From Amblyornis subalaris (lineage: Eukaryota; Chordata; Aves; Passeriformes; Ptilonorhynchidae), in assembly GCA_018881555.1 (NCBI GenBank), contig JACAXG010000093.1, positions 2,500,696 through 2,564,695 of the forward strand: 64,000 bases of DNA. The letters are read 5' to 3'. The notes under the pieces were generated by a model. That model was not told the DNA's origin and searched no databases. It was given only the letters and a program-made list of their open reading frames with translations. Numbering within the stretch: the stretch's first letter is position 1; every line of letters begins with the position of its first letter. Of the stretch, positions 12,961 through 24,061 are shown piece by piece. The translations under genes were made by a program, and so were the position numbers.

Positions 12961-13349
12961 GGCATCCAGCCCTTAACTCAGCCAGTTCCCATCCTATATC
13001 CACACAGGAATCTGTGCTCCCTTGGATGAATCCTCAGCCTGTTCCACACCCACAAGAGTTCAGCTCAGGCTGCTGCCCAGACCTCAGCCGTGCCTCCGAG
13101 TTAATGATGTGAGTTAAGGAGTCAGCATTAACTCGGAATTTTCTGGCTTTTGACTTTTCTTTTCACAGCTTGACGTTTTCGTAATGCTCTGTTTTTCCTG
13201 GGACTTCAAAAAAGAAAATCCAGATGGGGAATAATGTGCCAGCGGAACGTGTAACCCCGGCTTNGGGAATTGTGCCAGCCCATTGCCACAGCTCCCAAGG
13301 ATGGTTACTGGGGCTGTCACGTGCCGGAAGAGCCACCGTTCGGTGGCTC
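12961..13349. other. Non-coding stretch
   Basis: Single-copy sequence between the pyrimidine tract and a CR1. Nothing recognised. Confidence 0.5.
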
Positions 13350-13872
13350 AGAATCCCAGAATTATTTAGGTTGGAAAAGATCTCCAAGGTCATAGAGTCC
13401 AACCTGTGCCCAATCCCCACCTTGTCCCCAGCCCAGAGCACTGAGTGNCACACCCAGGCATTCCTTGGACACCTCCAGGGATGTGACTCCAACACCTCCC
13501 TGGGAAGCCCCTTCCAATGTTTAACAACCTTTCCATGAGGAAATTCCTCCTGGTGTCCAACCTTTCCCTCCCCTGGCACAGCTTGAGGCTGTTCCCTCTC
13601 ATCCTGTCCCTGTTCCCTGGGAGCAGAGCCCGACCCCCCCCGGCTGCCCCCTCCTGTCAGGAGTTGTGCAGAGCCAGAAGGTCCCCCCGGAGCCTCCTTT
13701 TCTCCAGGCTGAGCCCCTTTCCCAGCTCCCTCAGCCGCTCCTGGTGCTCCAGCTCCGTTCCCTTCCCTTGACACGCTCCAGCCCCTCAAGGTCTATTTCT
13801 AAGTGAGGGACCCAGAACTGGAGACAGGATTCGAGGTGAAGCCTCCCCAGTGCTGAGTCCAGAGGGAAAATG
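13350..13872 (-). mobile_element. CR1 LINE 3' region, long copy
   Basis: About 520 bp of antisense CR1, from 'gaatcccagaattatttaggttgg' to 'gacccagaactggagacagg' and 'cagtgctgagtccagaggg'. Characteristic blocks such as 'ctgtccctgttccctgggagc' and 'ctccaggctgagcccctttcc' are shared with the copies at 39692 and 50975, so the three belong to one subfamily. No reverse transcriptase frame is left. Confidence 0.95.
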
Positions 13873-14544
13873 CTGGGAGTCTCATCCCAAAGGCAGCTCA
13901 GCCACCTCGGGCAGGAGCCACCTTGGGGAGGGAGCAGCTGTAGACACGACCTGCCAATGGTGCCAAGGAACAACGGGAAAAAAGGGAAATAAGTGAGGTG
14001 ACAAGCTGGGAAACAGCCAACAGGGAAGGGTCGGCCCCTGGGCAGAGCAGGGAATTGATTCACTCCCCTCCGAGATGCTTCTCACTGATTTTCTGCAGCA
14101 CCTTGACAGAAACCAGATACTCCAGTGATAGCTAATTTAAAGGTATCAATAGCCAGACACACTCCAACCTNCCGAATCCCAAATCTTTTCCGTGGTCACA
14201 CCATCACTCTGTCCCCTCCCCGGCCACAGGATATGCCGAGGCTGTTGATACTACACACGTCTGCTCTGAGCTGTGACAGANTGGGGCCCTGCAAGCCATT
14301 TCCAAGGCATGGCAGGACTTAGTGTATCCTAGGAATGATTTTGGGCAATTACATACATGGATGCCACTTTGCACAGTTGCATTTTNCCACGAGCAGAGGA
14401 GATTTAGGGAAGGGAGGGAGCTCTGACAGTCNCCCCTGGAGCACCACACGCTGTGTCCACAGCTGCCCCACATCCACATCCCAGCTCAGCTGCCTACAGG
14501 AGACAAGTGGAATTTAAAAATGCTTGGTTTGAATGGAATTCCAT
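13873..14544. other. Non-coding stretch
   Basis: Single-copy sequence with several N bases. No exon recognised. Confidence 0.5.
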
Positions 14545-14676
14545 CATCTGGGGTTTTTAAGGGGAGTGGGATTTGCCCCTGGGAGGTGCTTAGGGACNTG
14601 GTTTAGTGGTGGACGTGGGTTAATGGTTGGACTCGATGGTTTCAGGGTCTTTTCCAATATTAATGATTCTATGATC
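14545..14676 (+). mobile_element. CR1 LINE 3' fragment
   Basis: Sense-orientation CR1 end: 'ggtttagtggtggacgtggg', 'taatggttggactcgatgg', 'ggtcttttccaatattaatg' and the terminal ATTCTATGAT. The first 50 bp are diverged, so the left border is approximate. Confidence 0.9.
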
Positions 14677-16784
14677 TCAGAAAATGTAAGACAACATAAT
14701 CAGGGGTTAAAGTGTTATTGGATCCTCCTGAGATGCAGTTAGGGAGACACTATTCCTGTTGCCACCAGCACACCTTTCATCCAAAACTATTTCAGAAGTT
14801 CCATCTGTGTGGATTTTCGCTCTGCATTAGCAGGGAAGCTCCAGCCCAGGTTAATAATACAGTGGCAGCACNTCACAGCGCTCTCCAGCATCCAGAAGTA
14901 GCTATTAAACTGTCAACAGCACTAAAAGATGATGTTTTGATGGCAATGGATAGGAACCCCATCTCCCTGCTCAGGTTGCTCAACNTTTCTGCAGCTTCCA
15001 AGCACAGTCAAGCATAATTTGTCCCTGACTTGCATAAGTGACACCGTCTGAACGGGCAGCCTGCGCTACAACTCTGCCAATCATTTTTTTTCCCAGGCAA
15101 AACTCGTGTAGCACCAACAGGCAGCCATTNCCTTTTCCTCCTCTGCTCCTCTTGCACTCATTCCCGTTCCCCATCCACCCGGACACCTCTGGAGGAGNGG
15201 CAGGACCTGCCAGCCCCGGTGCTGGAGCTGCTCTGGAGCTGCCCAATCCCATTCCCAGCTGCAGCCAGAGATATCATTGTGTGTGCAGAACGAGGAGCGG
15301 ATCTGGGCTCNGCACATCCTGCTGGGAAACGCTTCCAAGGGCTGGCTTGGCCAGTATGTGCCTGGCTATCTTCTCCCTTTCAGCCTAACCTTCCCTTTCA
15401 NGCCGCACACGTCCCAAAGGATGTTTCCAACGCTCGGCTCAGGTGAAAACACATTTTTTGGCTGTCGTTACAAGTCTGCCCTAGGAGGGGGTGACCTCAG
15501 CAGCGATCTCTGGAATCACCACCTCGAAACTGCATCTGCAATCTGGAAGGAACAGCAGATTGTATTTTGTGCCAAAATCCAGCAGATGATCACNAACCCT
15601 TCCGTCCCTGCTGCTGTTTTAAGCTGGTGATCAAAGTCTTGAAAGTCACTCAATCCCATCTACATCAAACACGGAATAAAGTTGTGTTTTGCTCAGTCGG
15701 AACCAGTCTGGAGCCAGAATATTAGAGGCAGAAATAAGCTTTACTTGGAAGTTCCCTGGCAAAATCAAATTATTTCATGTCCTTGTGCCCAAGTTGTTTT
15801 TCTTTCTTAACTGGAATAATGAGCAAAAGGNGGGAGGAAAATGCATCCACCTAGGCTGTTCTAGAAAGGCTCAGCAGCAAACATTTTGAAGTGTGCCGTG
15901 AAACATTCATCAGCCTCATTTACATTACAATGTAATGGTTCTCTGGGTGAAATCCTGAAATCATTGCAAGTTTTTTTTTGGATGTAAAGATTACTAAAAT
16001 CANTCCACGCAGCTGATAGGAAGGTGCTGGAGACTTCAATGAACTCCGTGAACACAATGCTAAAAGCATTTGTAGGAATCTGCTCTTATGTTCTCTACAT
16101 TTTAAGATCTGATTCCAGTAACTTTTTGTTGTTTGCTTGGCGAAAGCATATTTTCCAGAAAGGTATCTGAGAAATGCAGAGGTCACTGGTGTACTCAGCA
16201 CATTTTTGTAGCAGGTAATCAGTGTCTCCAAAAAATACCTACCTCACAAGTACCTCGAGGTATTTTCTCCTTGTAAAGCCCTTGGTGCACTGTAATCAAT
16301 TTAACTCTCAGTATCCCTTGGGACAGTAAACCAGTTTGGACCACATATTTTTAGGTTTTTTTTAGTGAATTCGAATAATTTCTGAGTAGTGTTTCTCTAC
16401 AATTCTCTTCAGAATATGGATATCAAAATTAATGCAATATTCCAGTGCCGCTCTTAGCNGTATCAGAGAAAATGATATCAATCTTTGTTTACCTCACTAA
16501 GGCATTATATAACTACACAGGTAAATGATTAAAAATCCTTCATTGTGTTCCGTGATTAGCCTCGTGATCAATTACCGGAAGGATAATCATTTAATTGTTA
16601 TTATTTTTAGTTATTGATGATTTCTAGATGGCAAACATCGAGGAAAAGAATGGGGCTACTACTGGTTATTTTTAAAACTTGCTCTAAAAATGAAAACATC
16701 ACACTGAAAAACATCACCTTCAAAACTTTATTTCAAAAGTAACACTGCAATTTTTTTTTAAAGTAAATTATTAATTTGCTGCCT
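14677..16784. other. Non-coding stretch upstream of CpG island
   Basis: No exon recognised. Composition shifts from mixed to AT-rich (about 16340-16780) before the C run and the CpG island. Confidence 0.5.
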
Positions 16785-16798
16785 CCCCCCCCCCCCCC
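16785..16798 (+). repeat. Homopolymer C run (14)
   Basis: Fourteen consecutive C directly upstream of the CpG island. Run length is prone to sequencing error. Confidence 0.9.
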
Positions 16799-16974
16799 AT
16801 CTCCTGTGCTCAGAACAGGAACATTTTGGCCGCCAGCTCAGCTATTCCAAAGTCCAAGAGGTCACGGCAGAAATATGTGCAAACAGCATATCTGGAGCGT
16901 ATCCCCCTTAACTCCGCTCAAGAACACTCAGAATTGGAACAGCTTCGATATTTAAGCCAAGAAAATGAAGCGTT

Positions 16975-17500
16975 CGCGTGCCCCAACTCCAGATCCTCAC
17001 CGAGCAGCCCGNGNCTGGAGCGGGGACGACCGAAGTTATATCCTCACCCTAAACCCCGCGTGTGGGGACACAAACCCTCCCCAACCACCCCAACAGANCA
17101 GCCAGCCCCGGGTTCGCCGTTCCCGGCGTTTTTAAACCGTTTTTCCCCCGGAGACAAAGGAGCGAGCGAGCGCCGGGGAGCCGCGGCTGAATAATTCATG
17201 GCCCGGCAGCTCCTGGCCGGCCCTGGCACGGCCGCAACAAGCGCGCCCGGCCCGGGCGGCGCATCCCGCCGGGAATGAGCCGGGAATGCCCTCGGGAGCG
17301 GCCCCCGCGCGCCCGCCTGCAATTCCAGGTTAAGGCCGGAGCGGGATGGAGCCGGCAGGAGCGGTCCTTCGTCAGCCGGGTGTGCTGGGCCGTGCGCCGC
17401 CCTCCCCGCACCAACGCGGGCGCCCCGGGTAAGTTGGGGCGGCGCTGGGTGTTTTCTGAGGCTCCTCGCGGTGGGCGGTGTGTTGCCGCTCTTCTTCAAA
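16975..17500 (+). promoter_or_regulatory. CpG island, probable promoter
   Basis: The densest CpG cluster of the window, with GC-rich blocks such as 'gcgcgcccggcccgggcggcgc' and many CpG per 100 bp through about 17500. A TATA-like ATATTTAAG lies just upstream at 16948-16956. A strong + strand splice donor (GG|GTAAGT) follows at 17429, which fits a first exon ending at 17428 and transcription to the right. It is the best promoter candidate for the gene whose exons appear from 43 kb. It could instead serve a non-coding transcript, or a divergent one on the - strand. Confidence 0.75.
17275..17428 (+). CDS. Candidate first coding exon in CpG island
   Basis: From ATG at 17275 the frame stays open for 51 codons plus one base to a strong donor, GG|GTAAGT at 17429. 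The predicted peptide is rich in Arg, Pro and Cys, as GC-rich first exons often are. I do not recognise it. The donor leaves phase 1, which is the phase both 43083 and 43361 need, so it could be spliced to them across about 26 kb. The frame may be an accident of GC-rich sequence, since stop codons are rare there, and the exon could equally be 5' untranslated. Competing start exons are at 40591 and 43097. Confidence 0.3.
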
Positions 17501-19675
17501 ATAGTCCGCGTCCTTTTGGATTTTAAAGCGACTTAGAGGAAGGCATAAAAAGGGCAGGAAATGCCTTTGTTTTTAAGAGCGGGAAATAAGTAAACAGGAC
17601 CTGCGGGACTGGCACTGAAGTTGTGATCGAGCCGTCGTAAGTTATCTTGTATTTAACTTTTCAACCCCCCCCGTGGCACACTACTAAAACAAAAGAGATT
17701 TATGCTCCATTTATGATTTTTCCCAAACTGAGGTTAATGTAATTCCGTGTCAAATGCCAGAATCTGAAAGTTGTTTTATTTTGCGTGGAAAATGTTGTTT
17801 TCTTGTTGGAAGTGTTACTTGTGGTGTCGTTCTTCATTCAGTTCAATACATTTCTCNTCAGGTTGAGGACAGGACCTGAGACCTGCGCTGAGTCCTTGCT
17901 CTCCATTAAATGTTCTGTTGTGCCATAAAATAGTGAAAAAGTAACTTGGTTTTTCTGTGGAGAGGAAGGAGATACATTGTGTTTGTAAAGCACATGGCAG
18001 TGATGAACTAAAGCAACTCTCACCACTTCTTTATGAGGTGAAAAACATCAAAACATTTTTCTTCAGTAATAATTATCAGCAAAACTACCTGTAGTATTTA
18101 TTTCAGTTGTCTGAGTGCTGTTGTTTTGCAGTAGTGATCTGTCAGCAGTGCCTGGGAGCTCTCAGGTAACTCGGTACTTGGCACGGTTAAAAAATGGATA
18201 CGAGAACAATCAGCTCCCAAGAGCAGAGGCCACGGCTAGGAGCAGGGATGTGAGATGAATCATGAATAAGTCTTGATTGTGGATAACAAGCTCCCTCTCT
18301 TTTTATTTCTTTTTAATTGCACNGTCCAGATTCTGCTGCTTCTGCTTTATTTTCTTTGTTTTGATCACAAAAGCATTTTTTTATTGGGCATCCAAAACCC
18401 GGCCAAATTTCGAAGGGATAAAAGTACAGCACAATGCTATCTGCTGCTAACAGTAATTAAATGCCCTGTGTTAAAAAAAAAAACAACAAAACAACAAAAA
18501 ACCAAGAGGTGAAAATAGGGATATGTAAACAACAGGAGCTATGCAAACAATGGATGTAATCCTGCACTCCTTAATCATGGGAGTAATCCTTATTCAGGAA
18601 AGTAATCCTGTTGCTTTCAATAGACATCAGTAGGTGCTGGAGCACCGGGCCCAGCTTTTCCAAGGAGATAACAATGTTTTACCTGGTGTTTTTTTTCCTG
18701 CGGTGCAATTTTAGCAACACAGCTTTTTGTGATGTGTTTGAATGCATTAGTGATAATATTAAATTAGACTTTACCCGATGTCCGTTTTGCCTGCGGAAGT
18801 ATGAAAGAGAAAAATGGGATAATGTATTGGATGCGTCAGGGAGGAGAAGGTACAGACCCCACGTGTTTTATTAGAGCAGTGGAACAGCACTGATCACTGT
18901 TTGCAAGTCACTTTGTGGTCCACGGGATGTATAAACTTGGCTTTTTGTTAGGATAAGATGCAACTTTAGCAAAAAGAATCACCATGACACCTGATAGCCC
19001 TTAAAGAATGTTTGTGTCTCCCTAAAAGTATTGATAAGTGTTGTTTGTCCATCTGATTTAAATACAGGGCGTTTGTGGTAACCTCCTGGGAATATTTTTT
19101 ATTGCTGTTATGGTCTGNGGCCTTGCCAAAACAACACATTTTTATATAAATGTGGTTGTCATGTTGACTTAGGAGACCCTGTGGTGCTGCCCTGTAATCC
19201 AGGATGGGGCTGGGGAGCACTTGGGTGCCCTTCCCCGGGCAGTGCATCTGTTAATGAGGAAAACTAATCACTTAAAAGCTTTGGGCAGGATGGGGCTGAG
19301 GAGTATAAATAGTCATGAGCTGCTCCTGGTGCTCTGGCAGCCCTGGAGTTGTGCCTGTGCTCCTGCCAGCAGTGGGGCTGAGTTACCCTTGGGTGTCATT
19401 GCTCTGGTGAGATGCCTCCTGTGGGGGGAAAAATTCTCTTCTGTGCACCCTGAAGGGACCAAACTAGGAAAATTCAGAAGTAAAAGTGCAATGGATGATG
19501 ATTCCAGATGGTGTTAAACTCACTCTTAAGTGAAGTTGGAATTAAGTGCCTGTTGGCTTTTTGTTGTTGCATTGAGATATCAAGAATGAGCTGATTTTTC
19601 TCTCATCAGCTTTGTCACATGGCAAAGATTGGGGTGGTGTCATTCTCATGCCTCTTGTCATTAGGNTTGGTNGTA
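17501..19675. other. Non-coding stretch, probably intron or flank
   Basis: Contains an A-rich low-complexity stretch at about 18470-18500 and nothing else recognised. A frame at 18611-18874 ends in a Cys/Arg-rich peptide that I could not place and do not call as a gene. Confidence 0.5.
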
Positions 19676-19739
19676 TTTGGTCAAAGGTTGAACTTGATGA
19701 TCTTGGAGGTCTTTTCCAACCTAAATGTTCCTGGGATTT
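19676..19739 (+). mobile_element. CR1 LINE 3' terminus
   Basis: Short sense copy: 'aggttgaacttgatgatcttgg', 'aggtcttttccaacctaaatg', then a decayed terminal repeat 'ttcctgggattt'. Confidence 0.88.
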
Positions 19740-22700
19740 TAAATGGAAAAGCTGAGCTGGTGTGACATGTCATGCTTAACATATGACAGCAGCACAGGTA
19801 AAACTGCAAAGAGTATTCTTAAAATGAAGGTTTTCCCTCGTTCTCCGTGTGTTCCTTCACTGTAAATCCCAGCATGGAGCAGCCAGGCCTGGAGGAGCAG
19901 GATTAGAATTAGTCCTTGCTCTGGTTGTGATCCAGCCCAACCGGGATATCCCTTTGGGTGTGTTTCAGGGGTGTTCTTGTTTCCTACAATGCTCCTCTTG
20001 TTCCATGAGACATTTCTGCCTGTGTGTCCCTCTGGGGAGGGAGTGGTGATCCCAGGACAGTCACGCTCACCCCTCTGTGTGTGGTCCCAGATTCCCATCG
20101 GTGATGTGCATTAATCACTGCTTTAATGGGGTGATGGTGCAACACCTCAGTCACACACCTGACAATCTGCTGAGAGCAGCTGGGAAAAGCTGGATAAACT
20201 CCTGTTGGGAATATGCCATGACTACAGTCTGTGCTGAAAATGGATTCTCTTTNCTCCCCACCCTGCCAAGTATAAACAGCTCTTTCTGGATGTTGTATCC
20301 CCACTTGTTGCTGGTGTGTTACCATTAAGAATTATTNGGGTCCTTCATAGAAATGTACCATAAACAACTAAAAATATGTCCTTGCTGCCTGTATCCAAAC
20401 CTTTCCTGGTGATTAAAGTCCATCAGTGCAGGATTGATGAGGGGCAGAGGACAAAACAGAGCAGAACACACACAATAAACGGTGACAAAATCAGCTATTG
20501 CCAATGATTTTGGCTGTCTTTTGGAAGGAGAAGAACAGAGTCAAGAGAATATGGATACTTTTCCCCTTGTGTCTGTAGGATGGCCTAGGACAAACATATG
20601 GGAGGNAAAAAAAGAAGTTTTTAGCAGCAGAAGGTAACTCTGGCCACAGTCCCTGNGGGTGCTCAGGAGCACCTCTGGGATTGTGCTCCAAATCTGTTTG
20701 GATTTACTTGATTGCATTTAGTTTTCTGCTTCTGTTGCTCTGGATTCCTAGTGCCACTCAGAGCTGCAAACATGGAAAAAGGATTGGGGAGGCTGAGTAC
20801 AAAACAGCTGGGCAGGCTGGGGAGAAACCTGGCACAGCTTGGCTTGGAAATTCCCATGGGAAGCAAGGCAAGGCAGAGCCCAGGGCCACACATGGAGAGG
20901 TGCTCTCTGCAGCNCTTCTGCCTCCTCTGAAACCACCCACTGCTGCTTCTTGGAGTACTTAAAGTGATTTTTAAATTCTATTTCCCAATAACATCAAACT
21001 TTAACAGGCAAAGTTCCCCTGCAGAGTCTTCCAGAAGGAGCATAGTGTTTTTTTGGTGCAGTCAGCTTTTGTTAGCAGGTCACCTTTCAGGCTAGATTGT
21101 CCTGAAAACAAGGTTTAATCACTTTGCTGAAATTTCTTCCAGGCCTCTTTTTGCCCCTGTGGCTGAGTGGCTAAAAAGGAGCTGCCCCTGGAATCCCTCA
21201 GCAGCATTAATGATGTTGTGCAGCACCGCACGAGCCTGCAGGGAGGGTCGGTGCCAGCCTGCAGGTCACNGCACCACATTTCTCAGTTTTTTCCAAACTG
21301 GAGTCGAAGCAATGTGGTTTTATTTTTGTTTTCTCTGTCTGGAGTTGGTTGTGGGTACCACAGTGTGCACTGTCACGCTGAGGGTGATACACCAGGGAGG
21401 ACACTGTGAGTGGATCTCTTGTACAGTCCTTACCATGGAAAATAAAATAGTTGATCCNTGTAAACTAAAAGAGTTGATGTCATTGTGCAGCCTGAGAGCA
21501 TCCCAGTGTTAGCAGCCTTTGCTTGGTGAGCTCAGAACTAAATCACCCACACTCTTCTTTCCCTGTTTTATCCCTTCATCGTTATCTTATCCTTCTGAAT
21601 TTCTCAAGGCCGAATTTTTTTTCAGGCCAATGCTGCTTGCTTTGGGTTTTTTCCTTTCTTTCCCTGCCTGCACATTGCCTTGAACAACAGCTCGTGACCT
21701 ACTTCTGTCTTTTAATTGCTGCTGCAATATGAATTTTAATTCCAGCCGGGGTCCAGATGTATGGAGGATGCAGAGCACACGCCAGGGCCAGGCCATTTAT
21801 CTCCCAGGCCAGTCCTTCGCAGCCCTTTGAATTCAGGGACCCCTTAACCTTTCTGCAGAAACATCTGAAGCCATCAGCACGTATTTCACTGTTGTCTGCT
21901 GATGGGGGATGGAGATAATAACTGTTAATCTAAATGCTAATATGTATTTTCTCTGACAGCTTAGTTTGTTTCACTGTTCTTTAACCTTTGACTAAAAATA
22001 TTAATGGAGATGGATGCGAGCCTTGTGCTGCCATCCTCCAGTGCCCAAGAGAGCCTGGTAATGGACAATGACAATTTATAGGAGCCCATTATTATACTTT
22101 ATATTTTTATTATTGTGCTTAATACTTTTTGCTTCTTTTCACGACTATTTTTGGGGGAATTATGGGCATTAGAGGATGAGAGGGTCATTGAGAACTGTCA
22201 GTACTCTGGGTCTAGGGGAGATCACAGCTNGATGAACAAGGAATTAGGTTCAGCATTCTCCAAAAGAGCTCTGTGAACTTTGTTCGCAAAAAAATATCCT
22301 TTTTAACTTCTCTGCACTTGAGAAGAAACACTGGCTACAGGTACTGCATTTTGAGCATCTCAAGAATTTCCTCTCCCAGGGGACACTGTTTTGCTTAGCT
22401 AAGATTTTCCCTCTTTTTGTTCCACATGAAATGGGAAGNGAAGGCAAGTTATCAATATGTCTCCTACTCAATTAAATTAATTCTAACAGAATTAAAATGA
22501 AACTCGGGAAAGGCTTTAATTTTAATCATTCTATGGCTGTAGCTTGTGAAGGACTCTGGAGCCCTTTGGGAGGGGGGGAAAAAGNATCTATAAAAACACA
22601 AGCTGGTTTAGCTGAGGTTTTTCTGGGATACACTAGGTTTTAATAGCACAGGAGTNTAATTATTAATAATTAACAAGTAGAATACAGGAAAGGAGAGTTG

Positions 22701-23454
22701 CTCATACCCGGGAGGGNCAGAGGAAGGTGGGAATACAGCCTCACACAAGCGCTGGAAATGTGGCTGGGAGGAGAATCCAGGGAAGGACAGCACACGGAGG
22801 AGGATCCTTCCCTTCATCATTCCAGCATCCCTTTTCCCATAAATACTTGCCAGAGTCTTTTGCTTGCTGGTCACTCTGCCAGGGGANGATTGAACAGCAC
22901 AGATGCCTCAAATCATTATCCCAGTGATGTATTACAGGCCCAGTGTGCACTGCAACCTGTTCTCACAGCAGCCACAACCTTAGTGCCTGATATTATTACT
23001 GATATTTGATGTACAATCCAACTCGATTTAATTAGCTCACTAAAATGCATTTTCTGCCAGAGAGATGGTGGACAGGAAGGAAAATCACCTTCCTGGAGAA
23101 ATGCCTCATAGCAGGAGGACTGAAAAAAGCAGATAGAAGAGTCTGAGAGGCACAAATTGAGCACATTCATCCTGAAGACTCCCCCAAAATCTGTAGGTGA
23201 GATTTGGAATACAAGGCAGCAATTTTAGCTGTAAAATAAGACTCTTTAAAAGGAAACTGTCATGGTATTACCTATAAACATTTTAGAACANCAGATTAAT
23301 CTGAAGTTTATGGGTAAGACAGCAGAAAGATGCTTCTGTGCTCGAGGAAGCGTTTTTACGTTTGGGAAAATGACCTGTTCCTCATCCAGAGAGCTGAAGC
23401 TTTGCCTTAAACACGAAATTCAGCTGTGGCCTGGGGAGTCATCCCTGCAACAAC
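19740..23454. other. Non-coding stretch
   Basis: No recognised repeat or exon in 3.7 kb of mostly single-copy, moderately AT-rich sequence with frequent N bases. Frames of 60-117 codons occur but show no splice context or family resemblance. Confidence 0.5.
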
Positions 23455-23549
23455 CCTGCTGATGCTGTCTCCTCGATGCCCACGCTCACGGTGGCACCGG
23501 GAGATCATTAAATGAGGTTTCATTTTCTTTCTGCATCCCCTGTGGAGGC

Positions 23550-23645
23550 AGCAGAGCGAGTTTTTGGCACGCGATGCGCGTCNGTCTCTCGACTCCTCGG
23601 CGCGGTCGATGGCGATTTCCGCGCCGCTCCGCTGCCCACAGCCAA
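23550..23645. promoter_or_regulatory. Short, dense CpG patch
   Basis: About fifteen CpG lie in roughly 90 bp, including GCACGCGATGCGCGTC and GGCGCGGTCGATGGCG. The patch is too short for a formal island, and no exon is evident. It may be a small regulatory element or a chance GC-rich segment. Confidence 0.35.
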
Positions 23646-23996
23646 ACCCTCCCTCAGCAGCACACAAAGCCTTCCCCCGGCAGCTGAGTTACTGGGAACA
23701 GCTTCCATGTGCTTGTCTCCTGTGGGAAGTGTGGGCTGACTGGGTTGTTGGACGTGGGAGGAGGATGCGGGAGCCAAACGCCGCTGCGGGTCCCTGTTCT
23801 CCGGCAGGTGGGAAGATAAAAGGGCTTGGGAATGGGTCCCTGAGCCCTCTTCCATGAATCCAGGGGATGTGTTCCTGCTCGGGGCTCGCCGAGAAGGGCC
23901 CCCACTGGCGTTGTTGCTGCTGCTCTCCCCCTGTGAGGTTGGCACGGGGATGCGGTGGGATGGGATCACGGCTCTCGGAGCGCTGGTNTGGGCGAG

Positions 23997-24061
23997 GTAG
24001 GGGGTGGAATGAGATGGCTTTTAAGGTCCCTTCCAACCCAAACCNTTGGGGTCCTGTGATT
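23997..24061 (+). mobile_element. CR1 LINE 3' terminus
   Basis: Short sense copy: 'gggggtggaatgagatggc', 'taaggtcccttccaaccc', then a decayed terminal repeat 'ggggtcctgtgattcc'. Confidence 0.9.

Noticed and set aside
12621..13112. 163-codon frame on the + strand
   Set aside because: Created by the pyrimidine-rich tract (Ser, Phe, Pro, Leu codons). The - strand shows a matching Glu/Arg/Gly-rich frame.
13163..13789. 208-codon frame on the - strand, considered as LINE coding sequence
   Set aside because: It lies in the non-coding CR1 3' region and has no reverse transcriptase motifs.
17044..17499. 151-codon frame on the - strand through the CpG island
   Set aside because: GC-rich sequence has few stop codons in any frame. 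The peptide is an Ala/Pro/Gly/Arg mix without features.
18611..18874. Frame ending in a Cys/Arg-rich peptide, considered as a zinc-binding exon
   Set aside because: Cysteine spacing fits no zinc finger I know, and no acceptor and donor pair surrounds it.
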